Below, one piece after another: positions 22,979 through 34,644 of a DNA stretch of 64,000 bases. The stretch comes from Heterocephalus glaber (taxonomy: Eukaryota; Chordata; Mammalia; Rodentia; Bathyergidae): contig NW_004624743.1 of NCBI RefSeq assembly GCF_000247695.1, forward strand, positions 5,426,124 to 5,490,123, given 5' to 3'. A program made the position numbers and the translations under genes. The notes under the pieces were generated by a model, which ran no database searches, was not told where the DNA came from, and saw only the letters and a list, made by a program, of their open reading frames with translations. Positions within the stretch are counted from its first letter, which is position 1; every line of letters begins with the position of its first letter.

Positions 22979-24799
22979 GACTGCGTGTCCAGTGCATCAC
23001 ACAGTGTGTCCTTGTGTGAGTGCAGGTGTGTGAGTGGGAGCCTGTGGTTGGAGGTGTGTGTGAGGGGAGGTAAAGTGGCAGTCTTTCTATAGGGACACAT
23101 GAGTAGCAACTGAGTCTTATTCTACTTTCCAACTGCAGAAACAATAATTTCACACCCTAAGGAGGGCCACCTATCCTAATCATTATCACCATTATAGGAA
23201 GAGTTCAAGGCCGCTGTGTGCCGCTAGGGTCACTCATCCTGAACAGTGCCGAATTCTGGACCAGAAGCAGTACCGTCGGTGACTAGAGAAGTCTTTATGT
23301 CAAGTAAACGCATTGCAGCCTACGAGTTCAGGGCAAAGCTTCCATTCTTAAGGAGAATAGTGAAGCTGAGGCACAAACATCTGCCTTCCTCCTTGGATTC
23401 AGAAGCAAGATCAACTTGATTTTCTGAGACTTCCGTAAAAAGGCAGGGAATTCCTTGGCAGCCTTGTCCCTGAGCAGGGATGGAGCGGATGGTATCCTTT
23501 CCAGTTCCTAAAATCCCCACTGAATAAGGAGTAAGATATGTTTTTACAATGACATTTCTCTTCAAGCCAAAATATGACTTCTTTTCAAAGTCTTTAATTA
23601 TATGACCTCACCCTTTGACACAGAAAATGCTCTATTACAAATCTGTGATTTCCTATATCCATTTGCATGACTCTCCTTGAATAAAACCATAAAAGTTCAG
23701 TCTGTCGGATACATACCCACAGTAACCCTTAACGTTACTTGTGCGACATATTCTTCCTAAGAACATAAGAACCATTTAGCTGATACCGCTCATTCTACAG
23801 AATTGGCACATAATATACTATTTATCCTTGAATTGCAAGAAGTGAAATTTATGAAAGCTTACCATTTAGTTTGAAACTACAGTACATAAGGACACCAAAA
23901 TCTGTGAAATAAACACTCATAGCTGGTGCATTTTAATTATGCACCTTTTAAAACTGCTTTCCTAAAATGAATTAAGATATGTTATATCCATGTACTGATT
24001 CGGCAAAAGAATTTAAACATTGTGTACTACAAACTCATTCAAATAAAAAATAGTAAAAAAACAAAGCACTGCTTTTCTCGTTGGCCATTTTTAACATTTA
24101 CTAATCTAACTAACCCTAAGTTGGAGCTAATTGTAAAACTTCAAGTGTAAAATTATTTTGTAGATTACAGTGTGTAATGAATCTATCCTACTATCTTGAT
24201 GGTATTTTGGTGGCTTTTTAACATTTTTTCCTTCATTTCCCACACATTATACAAATTCTCACTTTTCTCTTCTTAATTGCCATAAGTTGTAGGAGACTTG
24301 GCCAGTAGTACCCATTGGAGTTATTTTACCACTTACTAAAGGATAGACAATAGACATAAACAAGTTCATGATGTATGTTTCTGTCCTGTAAAAGAAGTCT
24401 GGGAGCAGTAGCTAAGATCTGGTATAGCAGCTCTATTCCAGTCAGGGATTTGGGTAAATTTCAGTCATTTTAGGATATAATTCTAATGCTTTGCTTCCAT
24501 ATTCATAGCTTCCTCATGACCCAGAAAGGCTCCTGGTGCTCCAGTCAGTATGTCCATATTCTGAGGAAGAAGGGGATGAAACAGGGAAGTAGAACAAACC
24601 TGAAAGTGTTCTCTTCTCAATTAATTCATACTGCTTTAAAGAGATTTTTTCTAACCCTACTCAGTGAACTGCACTTGTAGTTCACTGGCTAATGTAGTTA
24701 ATGTAACTTCAGATAATTTCCACCATGACCAAAATCAAGGTTTTGGAACTAAGTGTGAAGAGAACAATGAATAATGTGTAGCCAACTACAATTTTTGGC
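22979..24799. other. unassigned sequence with TG-rich patch
   Basis: 23003-23065 is TG-rich low-complexity DNA. The rest shows no recognised element. Confidence 0.45.
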
Positions 24800-24929
24800 A
24801 TAGCTAGAATCAGTCAAGAGAGGAGCGAGGGAGGAAAAGGAGATGTAAACATAATTAATATGTGTTATGTACATGTACTAACTCCCCACAATGAATGTAA
24901 TTATGTACTAATAAAAATAGAAAGTTTAC
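24800..24929 (+). mobile_element. possible 3' tail of another L1 subfamily
   Basis: A purine-rich stretch, GTACTAACTCCCCACAATGA and GTAATTATGTACTAATAAAA resemble an L1-like 3' terminus different from the main family here. The younger L1 at 24930 sits in its A-rich end. Confidence 0.35.
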
Positions 24930-25235
24930 CCCTACCCCTTTGGACCTTTTCCTATTTCAAATTATCAATTTATTTGTTTTAATTATTTTCATCATAATTT
25001 GGCAGGAGGGGAAGGGGAAAGAGAAGAAAGGAAAGGAAAAATTATGAGAAAGAAAAACAAAAAAAGGAAACAAAGTCTATGTAAATAGGGTAGGGTGGTG
25101 GGGGTGAAGGGCACACAAGTAATGCGGGAAAAAATAAAAACTAAGATACATCATATTCGGGTACGAACACCCAATGATAAATGTAAATGTATTGTATACC
25201 TGAAATGCACCAATTAATATATAAATTAAAAAAGA
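24930..25235 (+). mobile_element. short L1 3' UTR with 5' inversion
   Basis: 24930 to about 25003 is the early 3' UTR on the minus strand (GGACCTTTTCCTATTTC). From about 25005 the following 3' UTR (purine tract, GTCTATGTAAATAGGG, CTAAGATACATCATA) runs on the plus strand to the A-rich tail. A perfect 16-bp target duplication, AAAAATAGAAAGTTTA, lies at 24914-24929 and 25236-25251. The exact duplication makes a single insertion event with inversion nearly certain. Confidence 0.92.
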
Positions 25236-25251
25236 AAAAATAGAAAGTTTA

Positions 25252-25707
25252 AAAGTTGACATAATAGATGTAAAATTTTACTGTATTTGAAAATAACTTC
25301 TTTATCATTATAATATAGAATTTTTTGTTAAAAAGACCAAGATTTATTTTATTCAAGAATATAATTTACTGCATGTCATGGTCTAAAAATATGAGGCAGT
25401 AGGTCACTCAGATTCTCTTTCGTGGTTCTTAGTTCATTCCTAACCATGTGCTTCCATTTTGTAATGAAAAGGTGCCTTGACTTGGAATCACAACATGTAT
25501 TATCTAGTTGTTTGACTTTGAAAATTTGTTTTTAATTCAGTTGTCTTTAGTGAGTTTAAAATGATATAATAAAGTTTTAATGATGGCAATTTTTGAGGTA
25601 AATAAAAACATGTAAAGAATATAAAGCTGATGTTTAACTGAGAAATTTAAGGTACGAGGGAGTCACATTGGAGAAGTTGTAATGGGTTGGATAATCCTAA
25701 TGTGTTA
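25252..25707. other. unassigned sequence
   Basis: AT-rich. Nothing recognised. Confidence 0.45.
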
Positions 25708-26091
25708 ACTACTTCTTTGTCATTGATACATAATACCCAGAACCCACAAATTAAAGGAGGAAAGGTTTATTTTGGCTTGCAGTTTGTACCTCTACAATTT
25801 CTAGAAGTTTCAGTCCTTAATTGACTGGCTTCAAGGCAAGGTGGCATGGCAGAAGAAGCTGGCTCATGTCATGGCAGCAGGGAGTAGAGAGGGATCAAGG
25901 GAAGCGGAGGGATACAGAACCTTCCAGGGCACACTGCCAGTCACCGCCTCTTCCAACCAGGCTTCACCTCCCAACATCACGTTCATCTAGTCCACTGATG
26001 AGTATCACGTCTCTATGATCTAATTGTATCCAAAATTTCCACCCATGAGCTCATGAGGCATTGAGGAGACACTTAAATAAAAACCACAACA
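25708..26091 (-). mobile_element. MaLR-type LTR
   Basis: One of the better preserved antisense MaLR LTRs: TTGATACATAATACCCAGAA, GAGGAAAGGTTTATTTTGGC, TTTCAGTCCTTAATTGACTG, AAGGTGGCATGGCAGAAGAA, GGCTTCACCTCCCAACATCA and a terminal GAGACACTTAAATAAAAACC. The 65-codon frame inside is incidental. Confidence 0.6.
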
Positions 26092-26932
26092 CCCAAGTAG
26101 ACTTTAATAGCCCAAATATCCATTCAACAAGATGACTTTGCTACTCATTTTGTTCCCTTGAAATTAATTAAAGCTTATATATTGGCCTCATGTAGGAAGT
26201 TGACTGACACTGCAATAAAGTACCTTCAATTTAAATGTTAAGGTCATGATCAGAGCTTAAGAATGTCATTTATTTGTAGCTCTTTCTTGTGAAAAGCTTC
26301 TCTGGATACTTGCTTCTTTATGAACTTCCTTTGTACAATAGCAGTGATGATTTTGATTAAAAAACAATAACAGGAAAATTTATTAAATCCTATTTTCAGG
26401 GTCTGTACTGTGCACTCTGTGTTTTGATACATTTATTTCATAAGGCTTTTGAGAAAGAGGACTTATTGAAAGCACCAAGTTGCCCCAGAAATAGAAAGGA
26501 CCTGATGACTGTCTTTCTAAGTCAACTTACAGCAACAGAAAATAAATTGATTTCCAGCAGCAGTTTTTGTTGCTGCTGAGATGGAGGTAGTGTTTCTCCC
26601 AGACAAGAAATGTAGGACTTTGTTTCCATGGATACACAGAGACTTCTAGACAACTCCAGTACTCTTAGCAGATGTCAGCTTATTATAAATACCAACAGGG
26701 ATAGTGAAAATTTAGATATTTAAATTTTAATATTTTCCTTTTCCTTTTTTTTCCTTATGGGTTTTCCAGAGGCAAGATCCAGTTGTTACATATGGTTTCT
26801 CTTATTTGGCTATAAGGAGTAAAATTAGGAATTTTTTTTTATAAATTCCTACTCATTCAGAGAAATAACTTTTTTTGTTTCCACTTTTGGAACTAAAATA
26901 TTAGCCTTTGATTAACATAGCACCACTGGCCT
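26092..26932. other. unassigned sequence
   Basis: Contains a short perfect hairpin at 26555-26578 (CAGCAGCA, 8-base loop, TGCTGCTG). Otherwise nothing recognised. Confidence 0.45.
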
Positions 26933-27106
26933 CAGTGTCCCTGAAACATTGGACTCAGTCTTCATTTGTTGTAGGGACTCTTCTGTGTATTTCATGACAT
27001 TTAATAGCATCACTGGCCTCTACCCACTAGAGACCAGCAGCATTTCCCTGGCTATTCCAACCAAAACTTGTCTTAAGGGTGTAAAAGAAATCCTTGAGAA
27101 CCACTA
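26933..27106 (-). mobile_element. MER5A-like hAT DNA transposon
   Basis: CTGGCCTCTACCCACTAGAG, GACCAGCAGCATTTCCCTGG and CCTTGAGAACCACTA follow the antisense MER5A consensus. It is a non-autonomous fossil with no coding capacity. An 8-bp duplication is not preserved. Confidence 0.7.
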
Positions 27107-28577
27107 AGTTCTAACCCTTTAGTTCAAGCATAAAATAAAGCTAGGTGGTGAAATCAATTCAACTACAATGAGAAAAGTATTTAATTTGGTCATCTTAAGG
27201 ATTTCTCTTCCAAAAATCAATGTCAACCAATTAGAATTTGTTCAGTTCTGTATTCCTCATTTAAGCATAAACCGACTATCTAATTTGTTCTATGCATTTT
27301 ATATTGATAACTGCAATAAGATTGTCAAATAGAAAATTTATATTACCCCTGCCTTGTAGAGGCTAATAATCACATAAAGCACACACAATAGATTTATTTC
27401 TGCTCCATGACATGGCATATAAAAGGATAATGAAATAATCCAACACTGAAAATGAATGAAACAGTGCAGCAAATTGAGGAGGCATTGGGAATCCTGAGAG
27501 GCCTCAGAAGTTAGGAGTCTGTAGAGCATTAACTCAAAGTCAGAGTGAGCTAAAAGCCACACATCCAGATGGAGTAATAGGTTGAAGTCAGTCAAGCTGA
27601 CAAGGATTTAAAGGCCATAGTATATCAGAAGATAAGAATGTCTCCAGTCAGAGGGAGCCCTACCTCCCTGATGCAGCTTTATAGTCAGCTCCTGGTGACT
27701 GATTTCCCAGGGATCATCTATAGTGGATGCTGAAATATACCAAGCACAGTTGAAGAAAAGAGTGAGGAAATATGTGAATGTATAGATTTTCTTACAGGTG
27801 AAAGGAAAAAGCGCTGAGTGTGCCGCTCGTAACTAGAGAAGATTAGAAAAGAAATGTCAGTGCTCTGTGAAGATACATAAACATTTAATAAAATGAGTAT
27901 GCAGTTTGTTTTATACCAACAAAACATCTCTGATTGAGCATTATGTAATATAAGGGGTTTTTGAATAGTAAATAAGAAATGACCAATCCTAATATTTCAA
28001 TATAGTTACTGATAAGTTAATAGTTTTTATCAATGAAGAATTCTGACAACAAGATTAGTATACAGTGGTTTTCCAAAATTATGCCTTTCTCTTAAAGAAA
28101 TTTTGCTTCATTCCTTTAAGAAATTACTCAATGAATATCATTTTATTTGTTCAAATAGCTATAACATATTTGCAGTTACCTTTTTATCCTCTATACAAGG
28201 ATATTAGAAGGCAAAAATACCTCTCTTGTTCCACCCTTGTTTTGTAAACATTTTAAATATTATATATGCCTATAATTACTGAAAGTTGAACTTTCAACTT
28301 CAAAAAATTAAAAAAACACTATCATACATATATATATCACCAAATATCAACAAGGATATACAGAATGAGCCAAATATAAGTAAATACATATTATGTATAA
28401 AAATAAAAGCTTTACATACAGAAGACAGTGGCTTCACTCTTTTCCTTGTTACTAATAATATTAATCAGATAAATCCTATTATTACTTTTTCTCTTGGCTA
28501 ATCTTGTTAACCAAGATATCTATTTAATTTTTTAATGGATATGCTTGATGCAAATATACAATTTTATACCCAAAAAC
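27107..28577. other. unassigned AT-rich sequence
   Basis: Nothing recognised. Confidence 0.45.
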
Positions 28578-29100
28578 TGTATTGGCTAGGGTTCTTCACA
28601 GAAGAAGAATCGATAGAAAGTTAGTGTATAATTGTGCAAGGGGATTATCAGTTAGGCTTGCAGGTCACAGGCAGAACAATCCATAATGGATGTCACTGGA
28701 GAGGTGGATGATCCAGGGAAGATTGCTGGTGCAGAAGAAGAGCGGTCAAAGATTCAGGACAAGAGGGGTCAAGATGAAGGGCCAGTTCAAGGTCAGAGTC
28801 TGGAGGCCAACTGGATGGTCACTGGTGTGAGTCTCCACTGGAAGGCTGAGACAACTGGAGATTGATATCCAAAGTGTTAGCATCAGAAGATGCATATGTT
28901 CAAGCAGACTCAAGCTCTTCAACACATGTGCCAACTTCTTTCTTTTTTATTCCATGCATTCTACAAGCCTATTGCTTGTTGCCATCAACAAACAAGCTGG
29001 GTCTTTCTTCCTCTGAGTGCTAGCCTTCCTGCCCAACATATCTGGAGCATCTATCTGCTAGGCTGACACAGCAGGGTTCCTACAGTCCATTTCTTCAAGT
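28578..29100 (-). mobile_element. possible ERVL-type LTR (MLT2-like)
   Basis: The start TGTATTGGCTAGGGTTCTTC, then CAGAAGAAGAATCGATAGAA, matches the reverse complement of the end of the LTR at 30468 (GTTCTCTGGAGAACCCT-type terminus). It is diverged beyond 28900 and the right end is uncertain. Confidence 0.4.
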
Positions 29101-30467
29101 ATTTTGTCCAGAGAAATCTCTTTCTAAGACATGACACCAGAGACATAAATGCAGGAAACAAATCTCCATTCAGCTTCTGTAAAGTGAGTTTTCTCATTTG
29201 GCATAAATTATAAAATAACACACTTTGCCATTAAATAATAGCTTGAGGCCATGCAGCACAGATACTACACAGAGTGGGAAATCTGTGACTAACTCTCTGG
29301 CTCTGAGGAAACAAGGCCAGTCTCGTATCAATCCTCCATGGTAGGTAGTGGAAACGGATCGTTGGTGTGTATGAGTTTAAAATTGTATTCTTAAATTGCA
29401 TCAAATGAGAAATTAAAGTCAGTAAATCACTCAGTGGCCAAGGATCTCCACTGTGCAGGCACTCTTAGGTTCATAATCCTCACCAAGATGTCTTTCCGAG
29501 CGTGCAGATGTTGTGAATATGGATCCTCTGCCACCCCACAGCACAGTTCCATGAGGGCTTCTCCAAAATCCTTTATTCTGAAGAAATATCATGCTCTGAT
29601 AAAACAGAACCAATTGAAAATTAAGACACTCAGATTGTATCTTGACTTGTTTTAGATTTGGTCATAGATAAATTATATATTATATTTCTCTTATGAGTTT
29701 TATCCTTCTGTATAGCTCCTTCCAGAAAAGTAAAAATACCAAAACTTGAAAACTATAGAATGATTTAATTATGTATAAAAATATGGCATTAAATTATTTG
29801 AAAGATGATGAGATTATAAAAACGAGAAAAGGATTTTTAATAAATTATCATGGAGTAGAATGTATTTCCACATGTGTAAATATCTGCTTATTCAAAAGTA
29901 ATAAATATTCATTTTTCATACTGTAGCTTTTTCAAATGCATTAAAGTAATTACATCTTGACCTTTTTAATCTAATCTGCACACATTTTTCTATTTTTAAA
30001 ATTTTGCAAATAAAAGTGTCATTTTCCCAAAAAAAGTCACCTTATGATATTGTTGTGTTATGATTTAGACATATACATAAAGTTATTACTTTATTATATT
30101 TTCTTAACTTACGATGGAATACAGAAAAATATTCAAATAATTAAATACACAATCAAAATAAATTGAAAAATTCAAGAGTTCCAACATCACTAATAAACAT
30201 GTCGATTCACAAAGTTTCATGCTTCAACTCATATATATAAAGTACAGATATTCTTATCTAGATGTGTCTATGCATAATCTCACAATTTGGTCTAAATTAT
30301 ATAATCAGCTAAATAAATTTTCCATGCAATGAAACATAATATTTAAAAACTAAATCCACGGGGGTTTTTAGTATTGAATAAATTGACTACTCCATTTGTT
30401 CACTTTTAAACTTGGTTGATTTTATCAACTAAAAATGATATCAATATTGTAAAACATCATTACTCAT
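29101..30467. other. unassigned AT-rich sequence
   Basis: Nothing recognised. The last five bases (30463-30467) are the left target duplication of the LTR that follows. Confidence 0.45.
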
Positions 30468-31019
30468 TGTGATGGCTAATTTTATATATTAAATTGATTT
30501 GATTAAAGGATTCCTGATAACTAATGAACAATTATTTCTGTGTACTAACTTCCTATGTGGCAGCATAGCCTCTGTTAATATAAAGACTTGCTTTGGTGTT
30601 CTTTAAAAAAAGCATTAGTTTTTGATGTGAGAGCATTTGTGAAAGAAATCAGTGATTGTTTACCCTATAGATCAGCACATGCATGTGGAAGGTTAGCGTA
30701 CACCTTTCGGGGGAGCATCATCCAATGCAGCAAATGCACCAAGAACAAAAGGTGGAGGAAGGAGACATTTGTCCTCTTGAGTTCAGCCTGTCTTTTTATC
30801 CTGCTTCTCTGATTTTCAGTTCTACCACCACCCTTCCTCACCTGTTCTCAGAACTTTGGACTAGGGCTGAATTACCCTGGCTTCCCCAGATTTCCAATTT
30901 ACAGAAGGCTTTACTGTGAGATATTTTAGCCTTCATAATCACAGATGCAAATGCCATAATAAATGTCTTCTTTATTTAATATATCGAGTTTATTCCTCCA
31001 TATAAACCTGACTAATACA
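30468..31019 (+). mobile_element. solo ERVL-type LTR
   Basis: 552 bp beginning TGTGATGGCTAATTTTAT and ending GACTAATACA, with TG...CA ends. An AATAAA signal is at 30958-30963, about 60 bases before the end. A perfect 5-bp target duplication CTCAT lies at 30463-30467 and 31020-31024, which fits ERVL. No internal region is present, so this is a solo LTR from recombination between two LTRs. The MLT2-like family name is from memory. Confidence 0.8.
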
Positions 31020-31270
31020 CTCATTTAATGCTGTAATTGCTCCAAATACTCTTCTTCAAGGGCTCACAATATGTTTCTTTGACTTACTTATTAACAAACA
31101 CTGAGAGTCACTTGAGAGTATAGTTAACATTAATAATGTAATTCAATACAATCAGATCTGTACAAATTTTCAAACTTTCAGCAAAGTTTTCAGTACACAA
31201 AAGTTTGCCCTTTCTGCCCAATTTGATCTAGAACTCACCTGTCATGCTGTGCTTTGAATACTGACCTTTT

Positions 31271-31394
31271 GCATTGTATGGTGCTGCACACCAGTATTTT
31301 CAGTTCTTGCAATGCTGAGGCAGGAGGATTGCCATCAGTTCAAGATCAGCCTGGGCTGAAGAATAAGACCTTATCTCAAAAAAAAAAAAAAAAA
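31271..31394 (+). mobile_element. B1-like SINE
   Basis: GGTGCTGCACACCAGTATTT, TGCTGAGGCAGGAGGATTGC, TCAAGATCAGCCTGGGCTG and a 17-base A tail from 31378. Flanks TGAATACTGACCTTTT near 31255 and TGAATACTAACTTTCC near 31395 look like a diverged target duplication. Confidence 0.85.
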
Positions 31395-31710
31395 TGAATA
31401 CTAACTTTCCACTAGTAGCACTAAACACTATCTGACAATTTTCCTTTTTTCACTGCCTTCCACTACTAGAATTGAAATTATAAAAGAATAAATCATATAT
31501 ATCTTTTGTTTAATCCCACATCTTCAAAAACTAGACAGATATTGCCAGTGAAGAAGTACTTGCCAAATAATTTAATGAAAGAATGGATGGTTTAATGATG
31601 AAACTTCCTGGTGTTCCTCACCCTAGAGCATACTCTGAAAGGTTTTGTACATGAGAAGCAGCAACATTCCAAATTAATTTTTGAAGTTTAGAGCTTTTAT
31701 TCTTAGAACA
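31395..31710. other. unassigned sequence
   Basis: AT-rich. Nothing recognised. Confidence 0.4.
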
Positions 31711-32035
31711 TGCATCAGTTAGGGTGGAGTTTCAGTGAGATCAGTGTGGGGAGCTGCCAAATGGATTGGTGGAGGACGCTTCCAGGGCCGCAGTGTGAGC
31801 CATGGAGCTGCGCTGTTGAGTTTGTGTGATCCCTTGGCTCCTCCTCATTGGCATTCTTCTCCTGCTCTGCCTCCAGGCCACCATGAATTAAGCATCTTTG
31901 CTCTGCCATGTCTTTCCACCATGATATTTATGGTTTGGAGCCAGGTGACTATGGACTGAAACCACAAATTTCTGAGCCATATTAAACCTCTTCCTTTTTA
32001 ATTATACCAAGGATTGTGTTCGTATGAGAAATAGG
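31711..32035 (+). mobile_element. MaLR-type LTR, probable 5' LTR
   Basis: It begins TGCATCAGTTAGGGTGGAGT and contains GCTCCTCCTCATTGGCATTC and CTGCTCTGCCTCCAGGCCAC. It ends in the R-U5-like GAGCCATATTAAACCTCTTC. The order matches a second LTR at 34818, which starts TGTGGTGGTTAGGGTAGAAT. Both point the same way, so they are candidate ends of one element. Confidence 0.55.
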
Positions 32036-32914
32036 TTCAAAAGTGCAAAAGTATGAAACTTTCATTTAAGAAGAAAGTCCTTGGGATCCATGCTCTAGAA
32101 GATTCTCTTAGGAAATGGGGTGAATTTTTCCCTGGTATGCATTTCACTCTCTTTAGATATTCAGGTACTCAGAGGCCACTACAGCCAGGGTGTAAGGGGG
32201 ACTCACTACTTGTCCGAGTGATACCAGACCATGGCATCATCTATGTAATGCTGGTATTACTGGTTTTCAGATTGCCAGAGTTGTGAGGTCAGGGTAGGCT
32301 CCATCCAGACTTCAAAGGAGCATTTGGGAAGCCAGGCAAGGAACGCATGAGAAGGCAGTGCATGAATCTCTAGGAATGAAGATAAATGTGCTGTGAAGAC
32401 CCAAGGAATTGAGAGATGCCAGAAATATGTAAAGTCTGCTGAGAAAAGGTGAGGGGCATAAGTAGATCCAGCCCAGGAGACAGGACATGTGGCCCTTGGA
32501 GTGGCCACCCCACCCCTGGGCGACTCATACTTTACCACCATGTGTCCCTGATCCTAGATAGGGAGCTGCAGGACTTACTGGAGTTAATGTTTGCCCTGCT
32601 GGTTTACCAGTTTTGCCTTAGACAGATTCTTATTTAGCTTCCTAGTCCTTCATTTTGTATTAGGAATGTTTACCGGGTGCCATTTTAACTTGGGATTGTA
32701 AAACCGGAAGTTAAAATTTTTTCCCACAGGTTCATAGCTATGACTTTACCTTAAATCTCAAAAGAGATATTGACTTATAATTTTTAAAACTTATCAAACT
32801 CTTCAGACTTTAAAGAAGCAATTGTGTTTCTGGTTGTAGTCAGGACATTTGTATTGTATTAGGTAGAATTATGACCTTGTTATTGTTTTTACTTGCATAT
32901 TAACTGAGGTTTAT
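32036..32914 (+). mobile_element. probable MaLR internal region
   Basis: GC-richer, non-coding sequence lies between two same-oriented MaLR LTRs once the inserted L1 is removed. Blocks such as GACAGGACATGTGGCCCTTG and CCTGCTGGTTTACCAGTTTT resemble MaLR internal text as I remember it. MaLR internals are derived from ERVL but normally non-coding. No protein domain is visible. Confidence 0.4.
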
Positions 32915-33409
32915 AAAGATGTTTGGACAGTTTCTTTTGCAGTGCTGAAACTTTTTAATAAGATGAGATCCCAGTTGTTGGTTTTTTGTGCTAGTTCCCA
33001 TGCTACTGAGGATTTGTTCATAAAGTTTTTTTCCTCTGCCAATGTCTTCAAGAGTTCTACCAAACTTATCTTCCAGAAAGTTTAGCATTTCTGTTTTCAT
33101 ATTTAGATCTTTAATCCACTTCAATTTTAGTGTAGTACACGGTGAAAGATAGGGGTCTAGTTTTAATCTTTGGCAAGTTGAAATCCAGTTTTTCCAACAC
33201 CATTTATTAAAGACACTATCTTTTGTCCAGTGAGGATGGTTGGCTCCTTTGTCAAAGATGAGGTAGCCGAGTATGTCTGGAGTTGTTTCTGTATCCTCTA
33301 GTCTGTTCCACTGATCCTCGGGTCTGTTTCTTTGCCAGTAGCATGCTGACTTTATCACAATGGCTTTGTAGTATAGCTTCAAGTTGGGGATTGTGATACC
33401 CCCTGCCAT
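32900..33409 (-). pseudogene. L1 ORF2 fragment, region after the RT domain
   Basis: An open frame of 169 codons. Its residues about 1-110 align by pattern with the part of L1 ORF2p downstream of the reverse-transcriptase core: YYKAIVIKSACYW, NRPEDQWNR, YLIFDKGANHPHW, FNKWCWKNW and LKLDPYLSPCT are family hallmarks. ORF2p is the endonuclease and reverse transcriptase that copies L1 RNA at the target site. This piece lacks both catalytic domains, and its last codons run past the element into the target duplication and flank. Confidence 0.9.
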
Positions 33410-33920
33410 GTCTCTGTTGCCTAGAATTGCTTTTGGTATTCTAGGTCTCTTCTGGTTCCAAATGAATTTTTGGATTGTTTTCTCTAGCTCTATGAAATAT
33501 ACTCTTGGAATTTCAACTGAGATTGCACTGAATCTGTATCAGTTTTGGAAGTATAGCCAGTTTCCATATATTGGTTCTTCCTACCCGAAGACAAAGGATG
33601 TTTTTCCATTTTCTTATATCCTCTTTGATCTCTTTTTTCAGAGTGTTGTAGTTCTCAATTAAAAGGCTTCTACACTGCAAGAAAAGCCACCAACAGAGCT
33701 AAGAGACAACCTACAATGTGGGAAAAAAAACTTACCAGCTGTTCCTCAGACAAAAGTCTGCTATCTAGAATCTATAAAGAACTAAAAAATATCAGATCCC
33801 CCAAATATAAAGACCCAGTTCAAAAATGGGCATCTTAAGTGGATAGATATTTCTCAAAAAAAGAAGTAAAGCAGCAAATAAACATATGAAAAAAGTTCAA
33901 CATCACTGGTCATTTGAGAG

Positions 33921-34226
33921 ATGCAGATGAAAACAATGCTGAGATTCTACCTCACACCAGTAAGAATGGCTGCTATCATGAAATCAACCAATAACAAATG
34001 CTGGCAGGGTTGTGGCAAGAAAGAAACCCTTCTTCATTGTTGGTGGGAGTGTAGACTGGTCCAACCACTGTGGAAATCAGTATGGAAATACCTCAAAGAA
34101 CTAGGACTGGAAGTCCAATTTGACCCAGCTATCACTCTGTTGGGTATCTTCCCAAAAGAATTAAAAGAATCATACCACAGTGATATATGTTCACTCATGT
34201 TTATAGAAGCAGTTTGTAATAGCTAA
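33921..34226 (+). pseudogene. L1 ORF2 C-terminal fragment
   Basis: A 101-codon frame carries the cysteine-rich C-terminal segment typical of L1 ORF2p: FYLTPVRMAAIMKS, CWQGCGKKETLLHCWWEC, LVQPLWKSVWKYL, then PAITLLGIFPKE. The zinc-knuckle-like C-x3-C-x7-H-x4-C spacing is intact. A parallel but more damaged copy is at 5840-6139. Truncated at both ends; not functional. Confidence 0.9.
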
Positions 34227-34288
34227 AACTTGGAAACAGCCCAATTGCCCATCAACTGGAGACTGGATAAAGAAGATGTGTTTTTGTT

Positions 34289-34306
34289 TATATATATATA
34301 TATATA
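34289..34306. repeat. (TA)9 microsatellite inside L1
   Basis: It occupies the same site between GAAGATGTG and GGAATACTACTCAGCC that holds (GT)15 in the copy at 6065. Confidence 0.9.
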
Positions 34307-34623
34307 ATGGAATACTACTCAGCCATAAAGAATGAGAAACTAGTTATTTATAACTAAGTGGATGCACATTGAAGCCATACTCTTAAGTGAAATAAATACA
34401 ACACACATGTATAAATACTGAATAGTTTCTCTGGTGTGAAAAACTAAAAGTGTAAATAAGGATCAAAATGAATAATTGATACTGTGAAATAGGAAGAAGA
34501 GGTCTAAAGGAATAGGGGAAATGGGAGAGGTAGGAGAAAGGAAAGAAGGGAAAAGAAAAAATACAAGCAAAGGAAAGAAATGGAAACAAATTCTTTGTAA
34601 ATAGGGAAGGATGAAGGGGTGAA

Positions 34624-34644
34624 GGGAGGGCAGGGGAATGGGGG
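34624..34644 (+). other. G-quadruplex-type motif in L1 3' UTR
   Basis: Four G runs of 3, 3, 4 and 5 separated by loops of 1, 2 and 3 bases fit the canonical quadruplex pattern. G-rich purine tracts are a known feature of mammalian L1 3' UTRs. Folding is inferred, not shown. Confidence 0.7.

Noticed and set aside
30468..31019. Provirus with coding genes
   Set aside because: Only a single LTR with its target duplication is present; no internal region lies between it and its flanks.
33384..33662. 92-codon plus-strand frame opposite L1 ORF2
   Set aside because: It is the antisense shadow of the inverted ORF2 segment.
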